Below are positions 1-10,149 of a stretch of DNA of 64,000 nucleotides, one piece after another (within the stretch, counting starts at the first letter, position 1; each line of letters starts with the position of its first letter). Below the pieces are notes generated by a model. It searched no databases. It saw only the letters and a program-made list of their open reading frames with translations, and was not told where the DNA came from. The translations under genes and the position numbers were made by a program. Source of the DNA: Pelagibacterales bacterium SAG-MED49 (GTDB lineage: Bacteria; Pseudomonadota; Alphaproteobacteria; Pelagibacterales; Pelagibacteraceae); assembly GCA_014653365.1 (NCBI GenBank), contig JACWEQ010000002.1, forward strand, positions 96,542 to 160,541. Direction: 5' to 3'.

Positions 1-130
1 AAGAGAGGACAAAACAGTGAAGAATGGTTTAAATGTGTGGATTGTTTCAGATAATCTTTTAAGAGGTGCAGCATTAAATGCAGTTGAGATTGCTGAGACT
101 TTAATTAAAAATAATTTTTATGGAAAATAA
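1..130 (+). CDS. asd: Aspartate-semialdehyde dehydrogenase, C-terminal fragment (truncated by window start)
   Basis: Frame 2 reads REDKTVKNGLNVWIVSDNLLRGAALNAVEIAETLIKNNFYGK*, matching the Asd C-terminal signature (W-x-V-x-DNLxxGAAxNAxxIAE). Stop TAA at 128-130. Confidence 0.85.
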   Translation, partial: REDKTVKNGLNVWIVSDNLLRGAALNAVEIAETLIKNNFYGK

Positions 131-503
131 AAATCCTTTATCACCACATATTCAAATTTATAGATGGCATATTTCATCTTTAGTCTCTATTTCTCATAGA
201 ATAACTGGAATAATTAATATTGTTGCAATAACTCTAATTTGTATTTGGACTGCATCATTAATTCTTGGTGACACAAACTATGATTTTATAAATTCATTTT
301 TAACTTCAATTTTCGGAAAATTTATTGTTATTGGTTTAGCTTGGTCATTTAGTTTTCAAATATTAAGTGAAATTAGGCATTTGTTAATGGATATGGGTTA
401 CGGTTTTGAATTACAAACAACTCGTATCACAGGATTAGGTGTTATTTTTGGATCAATTTTGCTAACTATTTTAATTTATTTAATAGGTAAGAATTTTATT
501 TAA
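120..503 (+). CDS. sdhC: Succinate dehydrogenase cytochrome b556 subunit
   Basis: ORF 127 aa; N-terminal NPLSPHIQIYRWHISSLVSISHRITG, typical of SdhC; followed by sdhD/A/B. Confidence 0.93.
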   Translation: MENKNPLSPHIQIYRWHISSLVSISHRITGIINIVAITLICIWTASLILGDTNYDFINSFLTSIFGKFIVIGLAWSFSFQILSEIRHLLMDMGYGFELQTTRITGLGVIFGSILLTILIYLIGKNFI

Positions 504-504
504 T

Positions 505-831
505 ATGAATTTAGCAACTAAAAAATGGATTTTTTTAAAAATCTCATCAATAATTTTATTACCTCTAATGGTTTGGTTTATTTTTAATTTTATTGCAATT
601 TACGATCAAAGTTATCAGGAGGTTTTAAAATTTTTTAGTAACTCAACCACTAAATTTTTATTTAGTTTGTTTATAATATTTGCATATTTTTTTTCATCTT
701 TAAGTATTAGTGAGGTTTTTGAGGACTATATTGACAATGATAAAATCAAAAATGTCGCAAACAGTCTATTATTTTTATCTGCTATAATAATTCCATTATT
801 AACAATTATATCTTTATTTAATCTAAATTAA
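505..831 (+). CDS. sdhD: Succinate dehydrogenase membrane anchor subunit
   Basis: 108 aa, three hydrophobic helices, position between sdhC and sdhA; stop overlaps sdhA start by 1 nt (TAATG). Confidence 0.85.
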   Translation: MNLATKKWIFLKISSIILLPLMVWFIFNFIAIYDQSYQEVLKFFSNSTTKFLFSLFIIFAYFFSSLSISEVFEDYIDNDKIKNVANSLLFLSAIIIPLLTIISLFNLN

Positions 832-2606
832 TGAGTGCTTATAAAATTATAGACCATGAATATGACGTTGTAGTCCTAGGTGCTGGAGGATCAGGCCTTA
901 GAGCTGCTGTAGGTTTAAGCGAAGCCGGATTAAAAACCGCATGTATTTCAAAAGTTTTTCCAACAAGAAGTCATACCTCTGCTGCTCAAGGTGGAATTTC
1001 AGCTGCGTTAGGTAATATGGGAGAAGACGACTGGAGATGGCACATGTACGATACAGTAAAAGGTGCTGATTGGTTAGGAGATCAAGATAGTATCGAGTAT
1101 TTATGTAAAGAAGCACCTAAAGCAGTAATTGAGCTAGAAAAGTATGGTGTTCCATTTAGTAGAACAGACGAAGGAAAAATTTATCAAAGACCTTTTGGTG
1201 GAATGACAAAAAATTATGGAAATGGAATAGTTCAAAGAACTTGTGCAGCAGCTGATAGAACTGGTCATGCAATATTGCACACTCTTTATGGACAGGCTTT
1301 AAAACATAATACAGAATTTTTTATTGAATATTTTGCTTTAGATTTATTGATGAAAGATGGTGAGTGTAAAGGATTAATTGCTTGGAATTTAAATGATGGA
1401 ACAATTCATAGATTTAGAGCACATACAGTTATTATTGCAACAGGTGGATATGGAAAAGTATATTATTCAGCAACATCGGCTCATACGTGTACAGGTGATG
1501 GTAATGCAATGGTTTTAAGAGCCGGACTTCCATTACAAGATATGGAATTTGTTCAATTTCATCCAACTGGAATATACGGTCACGGCACTTTGATAACAGA
1601 AGGAGCTAGAGGTGAAGGTGGGTACCTTACAAATTCAAAAGGTGAGAGATTTATGGAAAGATATGCTCCTAACGCAAAAGATCTAGCATCAAGAGATGTT
1701 GTAAGTAGATCAATGTCTATTGAAATTAATGAAGGAAGAGGAGTTGGAAAAGATCAAGATCATGTTCATTTAAACTTAAGTCATTTAGATAAAGAAATTA
1801 TTGAGAGCAGATTGCCAGGTATTACTGATGCTGCAAGATTATTTGCAAATGTTGATGTTACTAAAGAACCAATTCCAGTTGTGCCGACTGTTCACTATAA
1901 TATGGGAGGTATTCCAACAAATTATAAAGGAGAAGTTTTAACAGTAAACGGCTCTGACAAAACTGTTCCTGGATTGATGGCAATCGGAGAGGCAGCATGT
2001 GTTTCTGTTCATGGAGCTAATAGATTAGGTTCTAATTCGTTAATTGATTTAGTTGTTTTTGGAAGAGCTGCTGCAAAAAGGGCTGCTGAGCTAGTAAAAC
2101 CAGGAACACCTCATGAAGAAATTGGAGAGACTGAAACTCAAAAATGTTTGGATAGGTTTGATAAACTTAGAAATGCTGAAGGTGAAAACAGTACAGCAGA
2201 TCTGAGACTTGCTATGCAAAAAACTATGCAAGCTAAATGTGCAGTTTTTAGAACTGAAAAAAATCTTAAAGAAGGAGTTGATGAGATTAGAAAAACATAT
2301 GATGGAATGGAATCTATTTCAGTCAAAGATAGATCTTTAGTGTTTAACACTGATTTAGTAGAAACTTTAGAATTTGATAATTTGATAAGACAAGCTGTAA
2401 CAACAGTAGACTCCGCATATCATAGAAAAGAAAGTAGAGGAGCTCATGCGAGAGACGATTATCCAAAAAGAGACGATGAAAAATTTATGCAACATACACT
2501 AGCTTGGTGTGATGGTAAAAATACTAAAATAAGTTATAGAGAAGTACATAAATCTACTTTAACTAACGAAGTACAATACTTCCCACCACAAGAAAGAGTT
2601 TATTAG
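831..2606 (+). CDS. sdhA: Succinate dehydrogenase flavoprotein subunit
   Basis: FAD motif [57 protein letters not shown]. Confidence 0.98.
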   Translation: MSAYKIIDHEYDVVVLGAGGSGLRAAVGLSEAGLKTACISKVFPTRSHTSAAQGGISAALGNMGEDDWRWHMYDTVKGADWLGDQDSIEYLCKEAPKAVIELEKYGVPFSRTDEGKIYQRPFGGMTKNYGNGIVQRTCAAADRTGHAILHTLYGQALKHNTEFFIEYFALDLLMKDGECKGLIAWNLNDGTIHRFRAHTVIIATGGYGKVYYSATSAHTCTGDGNAMVLRAGLPLQDMEFVQFHPTGIYGHGTLITEGARGEGGYLTNSKGERFMERYAPNAKDLASRDVVSRSMSIEINEGRGVGKDQDHVHLNLSHLDKEIIESRLPGITDAARLFANVDVTKEPIPVVPTVHYNMGGIPTNYKGEVLTVNGSDKTVPGLMAIGEAACVSVHGANRLGSNSLIDLVVFGRAAAKRAAELVKPGTPHEEIGETETQKCLDRFDKLRNAEGENSTADLRLAMQKTMQAKCAVFRTEKNLKEGVDEIRKTYDGMESISVKDRSLVFNTDLVETLEFDNLIRQAVTTVDSAYHRKESRGAHARDDYPKRDDEKFMQHTLAWCDGKNTKISYREVHKSTLTNEVQYFPPQERVY

Positions 2607-3385
2607 TGGTTCAAATAAATTTACCTAAAAATTCTGAAGTAACTAAAGGTAAATATTATCAAGATAAAACTGGTTCAAAAAATATAAGAAAAGTTAATGT
2701 CTATAGATGGGATCCTTCTACGGAGGAAAATCCAAGATTAGATACTTATGAAGTAGATATGGATAATTGTCCCTCAAAAGTTTTAGATATTTTAAACAAA
2801 ATTAAAAATGAAATTGATCCAACGTTAGCTTACCGAAGATCATGTGCACATGGAGTTTGTGGATCTTGTGCTATGAACATGGGAGGAAAAAATGGCCTTG
2901 CTTGTACTACACCTCATGAAGAAATTGATGGTGATATAGATATTTATCCTTTGCCACACCTGAAAGTTAAGAGAGATTTAATTGGAGATTTAGATGGTCT
3001 TTACAAACAATATCAATCAATTGAACCATGGTTAAAAACTAATTCAAAAACAGAAAAAACAGAAATTATTCAGTCCAAAAAAGATCGTGCAAAGCTAGAT
3101 GGTGCATATGAATGTATAATGTGTGCTTGTTGTTCAACTTCGTGCCCAAGTTATTGGTGGAATGGTGATAAATACTTAGGTCCAGCAGTTTTGCTTCAAG
3201 CATATAGATGGATTGTCGATAGTAGAGATGATGAAAGAAAAGCTAGATTAAAGAAGGTTGCTGATGAATTAAAACTTTATAGATGTCATACTATTCTCAA
3301 CTGTACAAGTGCTTGTCCAAAAGGCTTGAATCCAGCAAAAGCAATAGCTGAAATTAAAAAAATGTTAGCAACTTCTAGTCTTTAA
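2606..3385 (+). CDS. sdhB: Succinate dehydrogenase iron-sulfur subunit
   Basis: [44 protein letters not shown] start overlapping sdhA stop. Confidence 0.97.
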   Translation: MVQINLPKNSEVTKGKYYQDKTGSKNIRKVNVYRWDPSTEENPRLDTYEVDMDNCPSKVLDILNKIKNEIDPTLAYRRSCAHGVCGSCAMNMGGKNGLACTTPHEEIDGDIDIYPLPHLKVKRDLIGDLDGLYKQYQSIEPWLKTNSKTEKTEIIQSKKDRAKLDGAYECIMCACCSTSCPSYWWNGDKYLGPAVLLQAYRWIVDSRDDERKARLKKVADELKLYRCHTILNCTSACPKGLNPAKAIAEIKKMLATSSL

Positions 3386-4139
3386 ACAAAGCTTTCTTTA
3401 AATTTTTAGCTGCAGATAACATCACAGGATAAATTTTTCTTAAATCATCTATATTTTTTCTACTTTTTGCTGTGTGAGTAGATAAACAAAAGCATAATTC
3501 ATTTTTGGAATTTGTAATAGGCAAAGATATTCCAACCATTCCATTAAACCACTCCTCATCATCAAATGCATATCCTTGTTTATTGATTTTATTTAACTCT
3601 TTTTTAAATTTGTCAATATCTGTAATAGTATTTTTGGCAGATTTTGGAGTTTTAATATTATTAAATATTTCTAATGCATCTACTTTTTTAATAGATGATA
3701 GATATAGCTTTCCAGAAGCAGATGCATGCAATGGTAGATGGTCACCAGCTTCTAGATTAAGCTGCATAGGCCAATGAAATTCAATTCTGTCAAAATAAAC
3801 AAGCTTTGTTCCAATTGGGACTGACAAGCTGACAGTCTCTTTTATTTCTTCAGTAAGCTTTCTTAAATATGATCTTCTAAGTGTAAAGTTTGGTTCATAG
3901 GGCAAACTATGTAAAATTATATTTCTTATTTTTGGTCCTGGAATATATTTCTTTGAATTATCGGCAATTAGAAATCTCTCATCACATAAAGTTTCTATAT
4001 GTCGATAAACTGTTGCTAAGGGAATTTCTAATTTATGAGATATTTTTTTAGCAGTAAAATTATCTGGATCTAATAAAATTTCCTCCAGGATGTTTAATAT
4101 TCTTCTAGGTGAAGTCCTACTATTTATTTCACTCATCAA
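3375..4139 (-). CDS. IclR-family transcriptional regulator
   Basis: N-terminal wHTH ([45 protein letters not shown]) and C-terminal IclR effector domain ([21 protein letters not shown]). Confidence 0.88.
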   Translation of the reverse strand: MMSEINSRTSPRRILNILEEILLDPDNFTAKKISHKLEIPLATVYRHIETLCDERFLIADNSKKYIPGPKIRNIILHSLPYEPNFTLRRSYLRKLTEEIKETVSLSVPIGTKLVYFDRIEFHWPMQLNLEAGDHLPLHASASGKLYLSSIKKVDALEIFNNIKTPKSAKNTITDIDKFKKELNKINKQGYAFDDEEWFNGMVGISLPITNSKNELCFCLSTHTAKSRKNIDDLRKIYPVMLSAAKNLKKALFKD

Positions 4140-4158
4140 CTCGAAATTTTACTAAAAA

Positions 4159-5652
4159 CTATGATAGAACTGGAATTGTAAATTCTGGACCACTATCATC
4201 TTCTGACCAAGTTACAGTTGCAGTTTTTAATTTAGTGTAAAATCTTACTCCTTCAGGTCCATGCATTGAATGATCCCCAAATAATGACCGTTTCCATCCC
4301 CCAAAGCTATGGTAAGCTACAGGCACAGGTATGGGAACGTTCACTCCTATCATTCCTATTTTTGCATTCTCAGTAAAGTGTTTTGCAATCATTCCACTTT
4401 TAGTAAATACGGCAGCTCCATTGCCTAATTCATGATCATTAACAAGCTTTAATGCATCCTCATAAGTATCAGTTGTCATCATACTCAGTACTGGACCAAA
4501 AATTTCTTCTTTATAAATTTTCATATCTGGCTTCACTTCATCAAAGATAGTAGGGCCTACAAAGTAACCATTTTCATAACCTTGTAGTTTCATATTTCTT
4601 CCATCTGAAAGTAGCTTTGCTCCCTCTTTTTCACCAGTATCAATATATCCCAATACTTTTTCATAGTGAGCTTTATTATTTAATGGACCAAAATCACTTT
4701 TTTCATCTGTGTATGGTCCTACATTTAGTTTCGAAGTTTCCTCTAATAATTTAGTTTTTAGGTTTTCTGCTGTCTTTTTTCCAACACACACTGCAACTGA
4801 AATAGCCATACATCTTTCACCAGCTGATCCAAAAGCAGAACCTATAATAGCATCAGTCGTCTTATTAACATCCGCATCAGGCATAACTACCATATGATTT
4901 TTAGCACCGCCAAGTGCTTGAACTCTTTTATTATTTTTTGTTCCAGTATGGTAAACATATTCTGCTATTGGAGTTGAGCCCACAAAACTAATTGCTTGAA
5001 CATCTTTGCTTTCTAATAAAGTATCAACAGACTCTTTATCACCATTTACCACATTTAAAACTCCAGGAGGCATTCCAGCTTCTATAGCTAATTCACCTAG
5101 TCTTATAGGACAGCTTGGATCTTTTTCTGATGGTTTAAGAACAAATGTATTTCCACAAGCTATAGCAACAGGATACATCCACATAGGTACCATTGCTGGG
5201 AAATTAAAAGGAGTTATCCCAGCACAAACCCCTAGCGGTTGTCTCATTGAATATGAATCTACATTAGTTCCAACACTAGCAGAGTGATCTCCTTTCAGCG
5301 AATCAGTTATTCCTGTAGCATACTCAACAACTTCAATTCCTCTTTGAATAGATCCTTTGGCGTCCGGTATAGTTTTACCATGCTGTTCTGAAACCATTAC
5401 AGCTAAATCTTCCATATTTTCAATTAATAAATCTTTGTACTTTGCAAGAATTCTTGATCTGTTTATTGGGGTAGTTTTTGACCATGATGTAAAAGCTTTT
5501 TTAGAACTTTCTATCGCTATCTCAACAGTATCTTTACTTGCTAATTCAACCTCTGCTATTTGTTCTCCTATCGCTGGATTAAAGATTGGACCTTTTCTTG
5601 ACTCGTTATCTGAATAAGTTTTTCCATCTATAAAATGACTTATTTTTTTCAT
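4159..5652 (-). CDS. mmsA: CoA-acylating methylmalonate-semialdehyde dehydrogenase
   Basis: 497 aa ALDH; MRQPLGVCAGITPFNFPAMVPMWMYPVAIACGN, catalytic GSAGERCMAISVAV, C-terminal FGGWKRSLFGDHSMHGPEGVRFYT typical of MmsA/IolA. Confidence 0.93.
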   Translation of the reverse strand: MKKISHFIDGKTYSDNESRKGPIFNPAIGEQIAEVELASKDTVEIAIESSKKAFTSWSKTTPINRSRILAKYKDLLIENMEDLAVMVSEQHGKTIPDAKGSIQRGIEVVEYATGITDSLKGDHSASVGTNVDSYSMRQPLGVCAGITPFNFPAMVPMWMYPVAIACGNTFVLKPSEKDPSCPIRLGELAIEAGMPPGVLNVVNGDKESVDTLLESKDVQAISFVGSTPIAEYVYHTGTKNNKRVQALGGAKNHMVVMPDADVNKTTDAIIGSAFGSAGERCMAISVAVCVGKKTAENLKTKLLEETSKLNVGPYTDEKSDFGPLNNKAHYEKVLGYIDTGEKEGAKLLSDGRNMKLQGYENGYFVGPTIFDEVKPDMKIYKEEIFGPVLSMMTTDTYEDALKLVNDHELGNGAAVFTKSGMIAKHFTENAKIGMIGVNVPIPVPVAYHSFGGWKRSLFGDHSMHGPEGVRFYTKLKTATVTWSEDDSGPEFTIPVLS

Positions 5653-5756
5653 GGTACTCCTTTTATATTTATTTAAAAGTTACACTAGCTTTTTTTTCAT
5701 TTCAATCTCTTATTCCTTAAATGAGAAAAATATTATCAATTAGATGATTTCAGCTG

Positions 5757-5785
5757 TTGACTCCTTAATTTACATAAGTTTAGAT
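5757..5785 (+). promoter_or_regulatory. Candidate sigma70 promoter upstream of Fe-ADH/TRAP operon
   Basis: TTGACT (5757-5762), 17-nt spacer, TTAGAT (5780-5785), in the 164-bp divergent gap between mmsA and the Fe-ADH gene. Confidence 0.35.
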
Positions 5786-5816
5786 CAGGCTTAAAAAATT
5801 AAAATGAAAGATAGTT

Positions 5817-6998
5817 TTGATTAAAAGAGACAACGTACGAGTTTGTGTGCCAAGATATTTGCAAATTGGCAAAGGTAGCTTAAATGAATTACCTGAAATT
5901 ATAAATATTCTAGGGTCAATAAAATCATTATTAATTGTAACGGATAAACAAATGGTATCATTTGGTTATGTTAAAAAATTACAAGAAGTTTTAACTAAAG
6001 CAGGATTAAAATCAGATGTTTTTGATGACACGGTACCCGATCCAACAGATACAGTCGTTTTAAATGGTATTAAATTCTTAGAAAAATGCAAAAATGATGC
6101 TGTCATAGGGTTTGGTGGAGGTAGTCCAATAGATACAGCTAAAGCGATTGCTGCGATGGCTAAATATAGTAAAAATATTCAAGATTATAAACCACCTTCA
6201 ATGTTTGATAAAAAAGGTTTACCAATCATTGCAATACCCACAACAGCTGGAACAGGTTCAGAGGTAACGCATCATGCAGTGATTATAGATTCTAATAATA
6301 ATGAGAAAATTTCTTGCAGAGGCGAAGGGTTTGTTCCAATTTGTGCTATTGTTGACTATGAATTAACTTTAACAAAACCTAGAAGATTAACAATTGATAG
6401 TGCAATTGATACTTTAACGCATGGAATAGAAGCATATGTAAGTAAAAAAGCTACACTATTTTCGGATAGAATGGCACTAGATACAATAAGACTTGTTTCA
6501 CAAAATATTTACGCCGTTGATAAAGACCCAAAAGATTTAAAAGCAAGAGAAGGACTAATGTTAGCAGCTACATTGGGTGGTTTGGCATTTTCAAATGCAT
6601 CTATTTGCTTGGTGCATGGAATGAGTAGGCCTTTAGGAAGTAATTTTAAAGTTCCACATGGCCTAAGTAATGCAATGCTATTGCCAACTATAACTGAATT
6701 TTCAATAGAGCATGCAAAGAGTAGATATGCTGACTGTAGTCGGGCAGGTAATTTTGCACATCCTGAGGATTCTGATGATGTAGCATGTGATAAATTAATT
6801 AAAGGTCTTTATAAAATTAATAATGATTTTGAAGTTCCATCAATGCTTAATTTTGGAATTAATCAAAAAAATTTTGAGGAAGAGTTAGAAAATATGGCAA
6901 CTGATGCAGAAAATTCAGGAGCACCAAACCTCAATCCAAGAGTGCCTTCTGTAAACGAGATGGTAGATCTTTACGGACAAGCATGGAGAGCATTTTAG
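5817..6998 (+). CDS. Iron-containing (group III) alcohol dehydrogenase
   Basis: GFGGGSPIDTAKAIA; IPTTAGTGSEVTHHAVI; metal-ligand pattern DTLTHGIEA ... LVHGMSRPLG...VPHGLSNAMLLP; TTG start. Confidence 0.9.
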   Translation: MIKRDNVRVCVPRYLQIGKGSLNELPEIINILGSIKSLLIVTDKQMVSFGYVKKLQEVLTKAGLKSDVFDDTVPDPTDTVVLNGIKFLEKCKNDAVIGFGGGSPIDTAKAIAAMAKYSKNIQDYKPPSMFDKKGLPIIAIPTTAGTGSEVTHHAVIIDSNNNEKISCRGEGFVPICAIVDYELTLTKPRRLTIDSAIDTLTHGIEAYVSKKATLFSDRMALDTIRLVSQNIYAVDKDPKDLKAREGLMLAATLGGLAFSNASICLVHGMSRPLGSNFKVPHGLSNAMLLPTITEFSIEHAKSRYADCSRAGNFAHPEDSDDVACDKLIKGLYKINNDFEVPSMLNFGINQKNFEEELENMATDAENSGAPNLNPRVPSVNEMVDLYGQAWRAF

Positions 6999-7056
6999 TA
7001 TGAGTTGGAAATGTTCTTCTTTAAAAAACAACTCTAAACAAAACGAGAGGGGTATA

Positions 7057-8121
7057 ATGAAAAAACTAATAAAAACATCATTTAGTATTTTTGCTGCCTT
7101 TGCTATTGTGTTTACTTTTTCACTTCAGCAGGTTAATGCAGCAGAAAAAATTAGATGGAAAGTGCAATCCACTTTCAACACTGGTTGGCCAGCATTAGGT
7201 GATCCTGTTGCACGTCTTTCAGACACTTTAGATAGAGCTACAGATGGAAGAATAAAACTAAAGGTTTACGAGCCTGGAAAAATTCTTCCTCCGCTAGAGA
7301 TTTCACCATCAATAAGTAAAGGTGACTTACCTGCGGCTTACAACTATATGGCTTATGACCAAGGAAGAATTCCAGCAGCTGTTTTATTTGCAGCGGTACC
7401 GTTTGGAATGGAACCATGGGAATATGCTGCATGGTGGTTTGAAGGAGAAGGTTCAAAATTAGCAAATGAAATCTACAACAAACAAAATATTCAAGTTTTG
7501 TTATGTAGTACGATTGGACCTGAAACTGCTGGCTGGTATAGAAACCCAATTACAAGTTTAGATGATCTTAAAGGTTTAAAAATTCGTTTCTCAGGTTTAG
7601 GAGGAATGGTTTTAAATGAAATCGGAGCATCTGCTACATTAATGGCTGGTGGTGAAATCTTTGCTGCTTTAGAAAAAGGAACTCTAGATGCAACAGAATA
7701 TTCAATGCCTGCAATTGATGAAGTTCTTGGTTTTCACAAAATTACTAAGTTCAACTTGTTTCCAGGTTGGCACCAAGTATCAACATCTACTCACTTCATG
7801 ATCAATTTAGATTTATGGAAAAAAATGGGTGCAGCTGACCAAGCTTTATTCGAAATGGCTTGTACAGCAGCAGCTATGAGAGCAATTACAACTGGAGAAT
7901 TTTTACAAGGTAAACAAATCGCAAGTTTTCCTTCTAAAGGCGTAACAGCTGCTAGACTGCCTGATAGCGTATTGAGAGAACTACAAAAAGTTAGTGCAAG
8001 AGTTATGGATGAACAATCTGCAAAAGATGCTGACTTTAAAAAAGTTTGGAATTCTCAACAAGCATTCATGAAAGAGTATGATGTTTGGCAAAAATGGGGA
8101 TATTTACCAAGAAACTTTTAG
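7057..8121 (+). CDS. dctP: TRAP transporter solute-binding protein, DctP/TakP-like 2-oxo/organic acid type
   Basis: ORF track starts at 7000, but the in-frame ATG at 7057 follows a GAGAGGGG ribosome-binding site and begins a signal peptide MKKLIKTSFSIFAAFAIVFTFSLQQVNAAE; LKGLKIRFSGLGGMVLNEIGA and GGEIFAALEKGTLDATEY motifs. Confidence 0.9.
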   Translation: MKKLIKTSFSIFAAFAIVFTFSLQQVNAAEKIRWKVQSTFNTGWPALGDPVARLSDTLDRATDGRIKLKVYEPGKILPPLEISPSISKGDLPAAYNYMAYDQGRIPAAVLFAAVPFGMEPWEYAAWWFEGEGSKLANEIYNKQNIQVLLCSTIGPETAGWYRNPITSLDDLKGLKIRFSGLGGMVLNEIGASATLMAGGEIFAALEKGTLDATEYSMPAIDEVLGFHKITKFNLFPGWHQVSTSTHFMINLDLWKKMGAADQALFEMACTAAAMRAITTGEFLQGKQIASFPSKGVTAARLPDSVLRELQKVSARVMDEQSAKDADFKKVWNSQQAFMKEYDVWQKWGYLPRNF

Positions 8122-8153
8122 TATTTAATACTTAAAAAGTTGATTATAATAAT

Positions 8154-8188
8154 AAAAGCGGCCGGTTTCACCGGCTGCTTTTGTTTTT
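8154..8188 (+). terminator. GC-rich hairpin plus U-tract between dctP and dctQ (attenuator/partial terminator or 3' stabiliser)
   Basis: AAAAGCGGCCGG-TTTCA-CCGGCTGCTTTT: 12-bp stem (one G.U pair) 8154-8182, followed by GTTTTT. Confidence 0.85.
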
Positions 8189-8201
8189 AAAGAAAAAAAA
8201 T

Positions 8202-8771
8202 ATGTCTAAAGATTTTATAGAAGTGGAAAGTGCTCTTGATAAAAAGCTTCAACTTAGGCATTTACCTATCACAAAGACAATAGACAACTTTGTTTTAAGA
8301 GTTGGTGAAATTTTTAATTGGTTGTGGGTAGCTTTAGTAGCAGTAATTATTCTTAATGTAGTTTTAAGATATGTTTTTAAAAATGGAATGATTGAACTAG
8401 AAGAATTACAATGGCACTTATACAGTATTGGATGGTTAGTTGGTTTATCTTCAACATATATAGTGGATTCACATGTTAGAGTTGATGTCTTAAGCGAAAG
8501 ATTAGATTATAGAAAAAAATTATGGTTTGAGTTGTTTGGTATTATTATATTGTTTTTACCGTTCGTAATTTTAGTACTTTATTATGCGGTTCCATTTTTT
8601 GAATTATCATGGACTACAAATGAAAGATCAACCTCTGCAAATGGTTTACCTGCAAGATGGTTTGTTAAAGGGTTCTTGGTAATAAGTTTTTTTCTTTTAT
8701 TAATCTCTGGCCTATCCAGAATTACAAGAGTAATCGCAACACTTAGATATGGACTGGAAACTAACAAATGA
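8202..8771 (+). CDS. dctQ: TRAP transporter small permease (DctQ)
   Basis: Four TM helices, WLWVALVAVIILNVVLRYVF, EELQWHLYSIGWLVGLSSTYIVDSHVRVDVL. ATG at 8202 preferred to the TTG at 8181, which lies inside the hairpin. Confidence 0.88.
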   Translation: MSKDFIEVESALDKKLQLRHLPITKTIDNFVLRVGEIFNWLWVALVAVIILNVVLRYVFKNGMIELEELQWHLYSIGWLVGLSSTYIVDSHVRVDVLSERLDYRKKLWFELFGIIILFLPFVILVLYYAVPFFELSWTTNERSTSANGLPARWFVKGFLVISFFLLLISGLSRITRVIATLRYGLETNK

Positions 8772-10132
8772 TTGCACTGGTTACAGAATATTTTTTAGCA
8801 ATAGCTCTTTTTTTTAGTTTTATAACTTTAATTTTTTATGGTTTTCCAGTTGCATGGACTATGGGAGGTCTTGGTGTAATTTTTATAATTATATCAATGT
8901 TATCAGATAGTTTGTTTGATACTTTTTATGGTGTTGACTGGGGCTTTGCTTCGATGGTGGTCTACAGGCTTTATGGCGTAATGGCTAATTGGGTATTGGT
9001 TGCGCTTCCGATGTTTATCTTTATGGGAATTATGATGGATAAATCTGGAATTGCAGAAGATTTAATGACAGACTTATCGAAATTATTTGGAAAAACAAGA
9101 GGTGGACTTGCAATTTCCATTGTATTTATTGGAGTATTATTAGCTGCTTCAACAGGAATTATAGGAGCGGCTGTAGTGTTATTGACCATACTTGGTGTTC
9201 CTTTAATGCTAAAAAATAATTACAATCCAGATTTAGCTTGTGGTGTTGTTTGTGCAACGGGTACTTTAGGAATACTTATTCCTCCAAGTATCATGTTGGT
9301 CATAATGGGAGACCAAGTAAGAATTTCAGTAGGAGATTTATTTATGGGAGCTGTATTCCCAGGTCTTTTATTAGGTTTGTTATATACAATTTATATTTTT
9401 GTTTATGCTTATATGAACCCTAAGGCAGCTCCACTGCCAAAAGATGCTGAACCAGTAAGTATCAAAATAATTTTTAGAGTTTTAAAATCTATTATTCCAC
9501 CTGCATTATTAATTTTTGCTGTTTTAGGCAGTATATTTATGGGTATTGCTACCCCAACAGAGGCATCAGGAGTCGGGGCATTGGGAGCATCATTATTAGC
9601 AATTATTAGAGGAAGATTATCTTTTTCTGATTTAAAACATGTGATTAGAAAAACAACACATACCACAGCTTATATTTTTGCACTTTTTGTTGGGGCAACC
9701 ATGTTCGCGTTAGTTTTGAGAGGATTAGGTGGCGATGAATTAATTGAAGGTGCTTTAAACGCTTTACCATTTGGAACAAATGGAGTGGTGATTGTTGTCT
9801 TAATAGTTGCATTTTTATTGGGCTTCTTTTTAGATTGGATTGAAATTACATTAATAATTTTACCTTTTTTAGCTCCTGTCATGATGGATCTTGGAGTTGA
9901 TATGGTTTGGTTCATAGTAATGTTTGCTGTTGTTTTACAAACTTCATTTATCACACCTCCAGTAGGGTTTGCTCTATTTTATATGAAGGGTGTAGCACCT
10001 CAAGGTATTACAATAACAAACATATATAGAGGAATAATTCCATTTGTCTTACTTCAAGTTATAGCCGTTGTAATTGTTTTTAATTTTCCAGAAGTAGTTA
10101 CATGGCTACCTAAAGTAGCTTATGGTCCATAA
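8768..10132 (+). CDS. dctM: TRAP transporter large permease (DctM)
   Basis: 454 aa polytopic; GVLLAASTGIIGAAVVLLTILGVPLML, GTLGILIPPSIMLVIMGD, FITPPVGFALFYMKGVAP. Confidence 0.94.
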   Translation: MIALVTEYFLAIALFFSFITLIFYGFPVAWTMGGLGVIFIIISMLSDSLFDTFYGVDWGFASMVVYRLYGVMANWVLVALPMFIFMGIMMDKSGIAEDLMTDLSKLFGKTRGGLAISIVFIGVLLAASTGIIGAAVVLLTILGVPLMLKNNYNPDLACGVVCATGTLGILIPPSIMLVIMGDQVRISVGDLFMGAVFPGLLLGLLYTIYIFVYAYMNPKAAPLPKDAEPVSIKIIFRVLKSIIPPALLIFAVLGSIFMGIATPTEASGVGALGASLLAIIRGRLSFSDLKHVIRKTTHTTAYIFALFVGATMFALVLRGLGGDELIEGALNALPFGTNGVVIVVLIVAFLLGFFLDWIEITLIILPFLAPVMMDLGVDMVWFIVMFAVVLQTSFITPPVGFALFYMKGVAPQGITITNIYRGIIPFVLLQVIAVVIVFNFPEVVTWLPKVAYGP

Positions 10133-10149
10133 AATAGATATTAAATTAA

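Noticed and set aside
5804-5824. Short ORF MKDSFD overlapping the TTG start of Fe-ADH (possible uORF)
   Set aside because: Six codons only, no conserved regulatory logic visible; chance occurrence in AT-rich DNA is likely.
7000-7056. N-terminal extension MSWKCSSLKNNSKQNERGI of DctP in the ORF track
   Set aside because: The ATG at 7057 follows a purine-rich ribosome-binding site and begins a standard signal peptide.
8181-8201. ORF-track TTG start of DctQ at 8181
   Set aside because: It lies inside the hairpin/U-tract; the ATG at 8202 gives a normal N-terminus.
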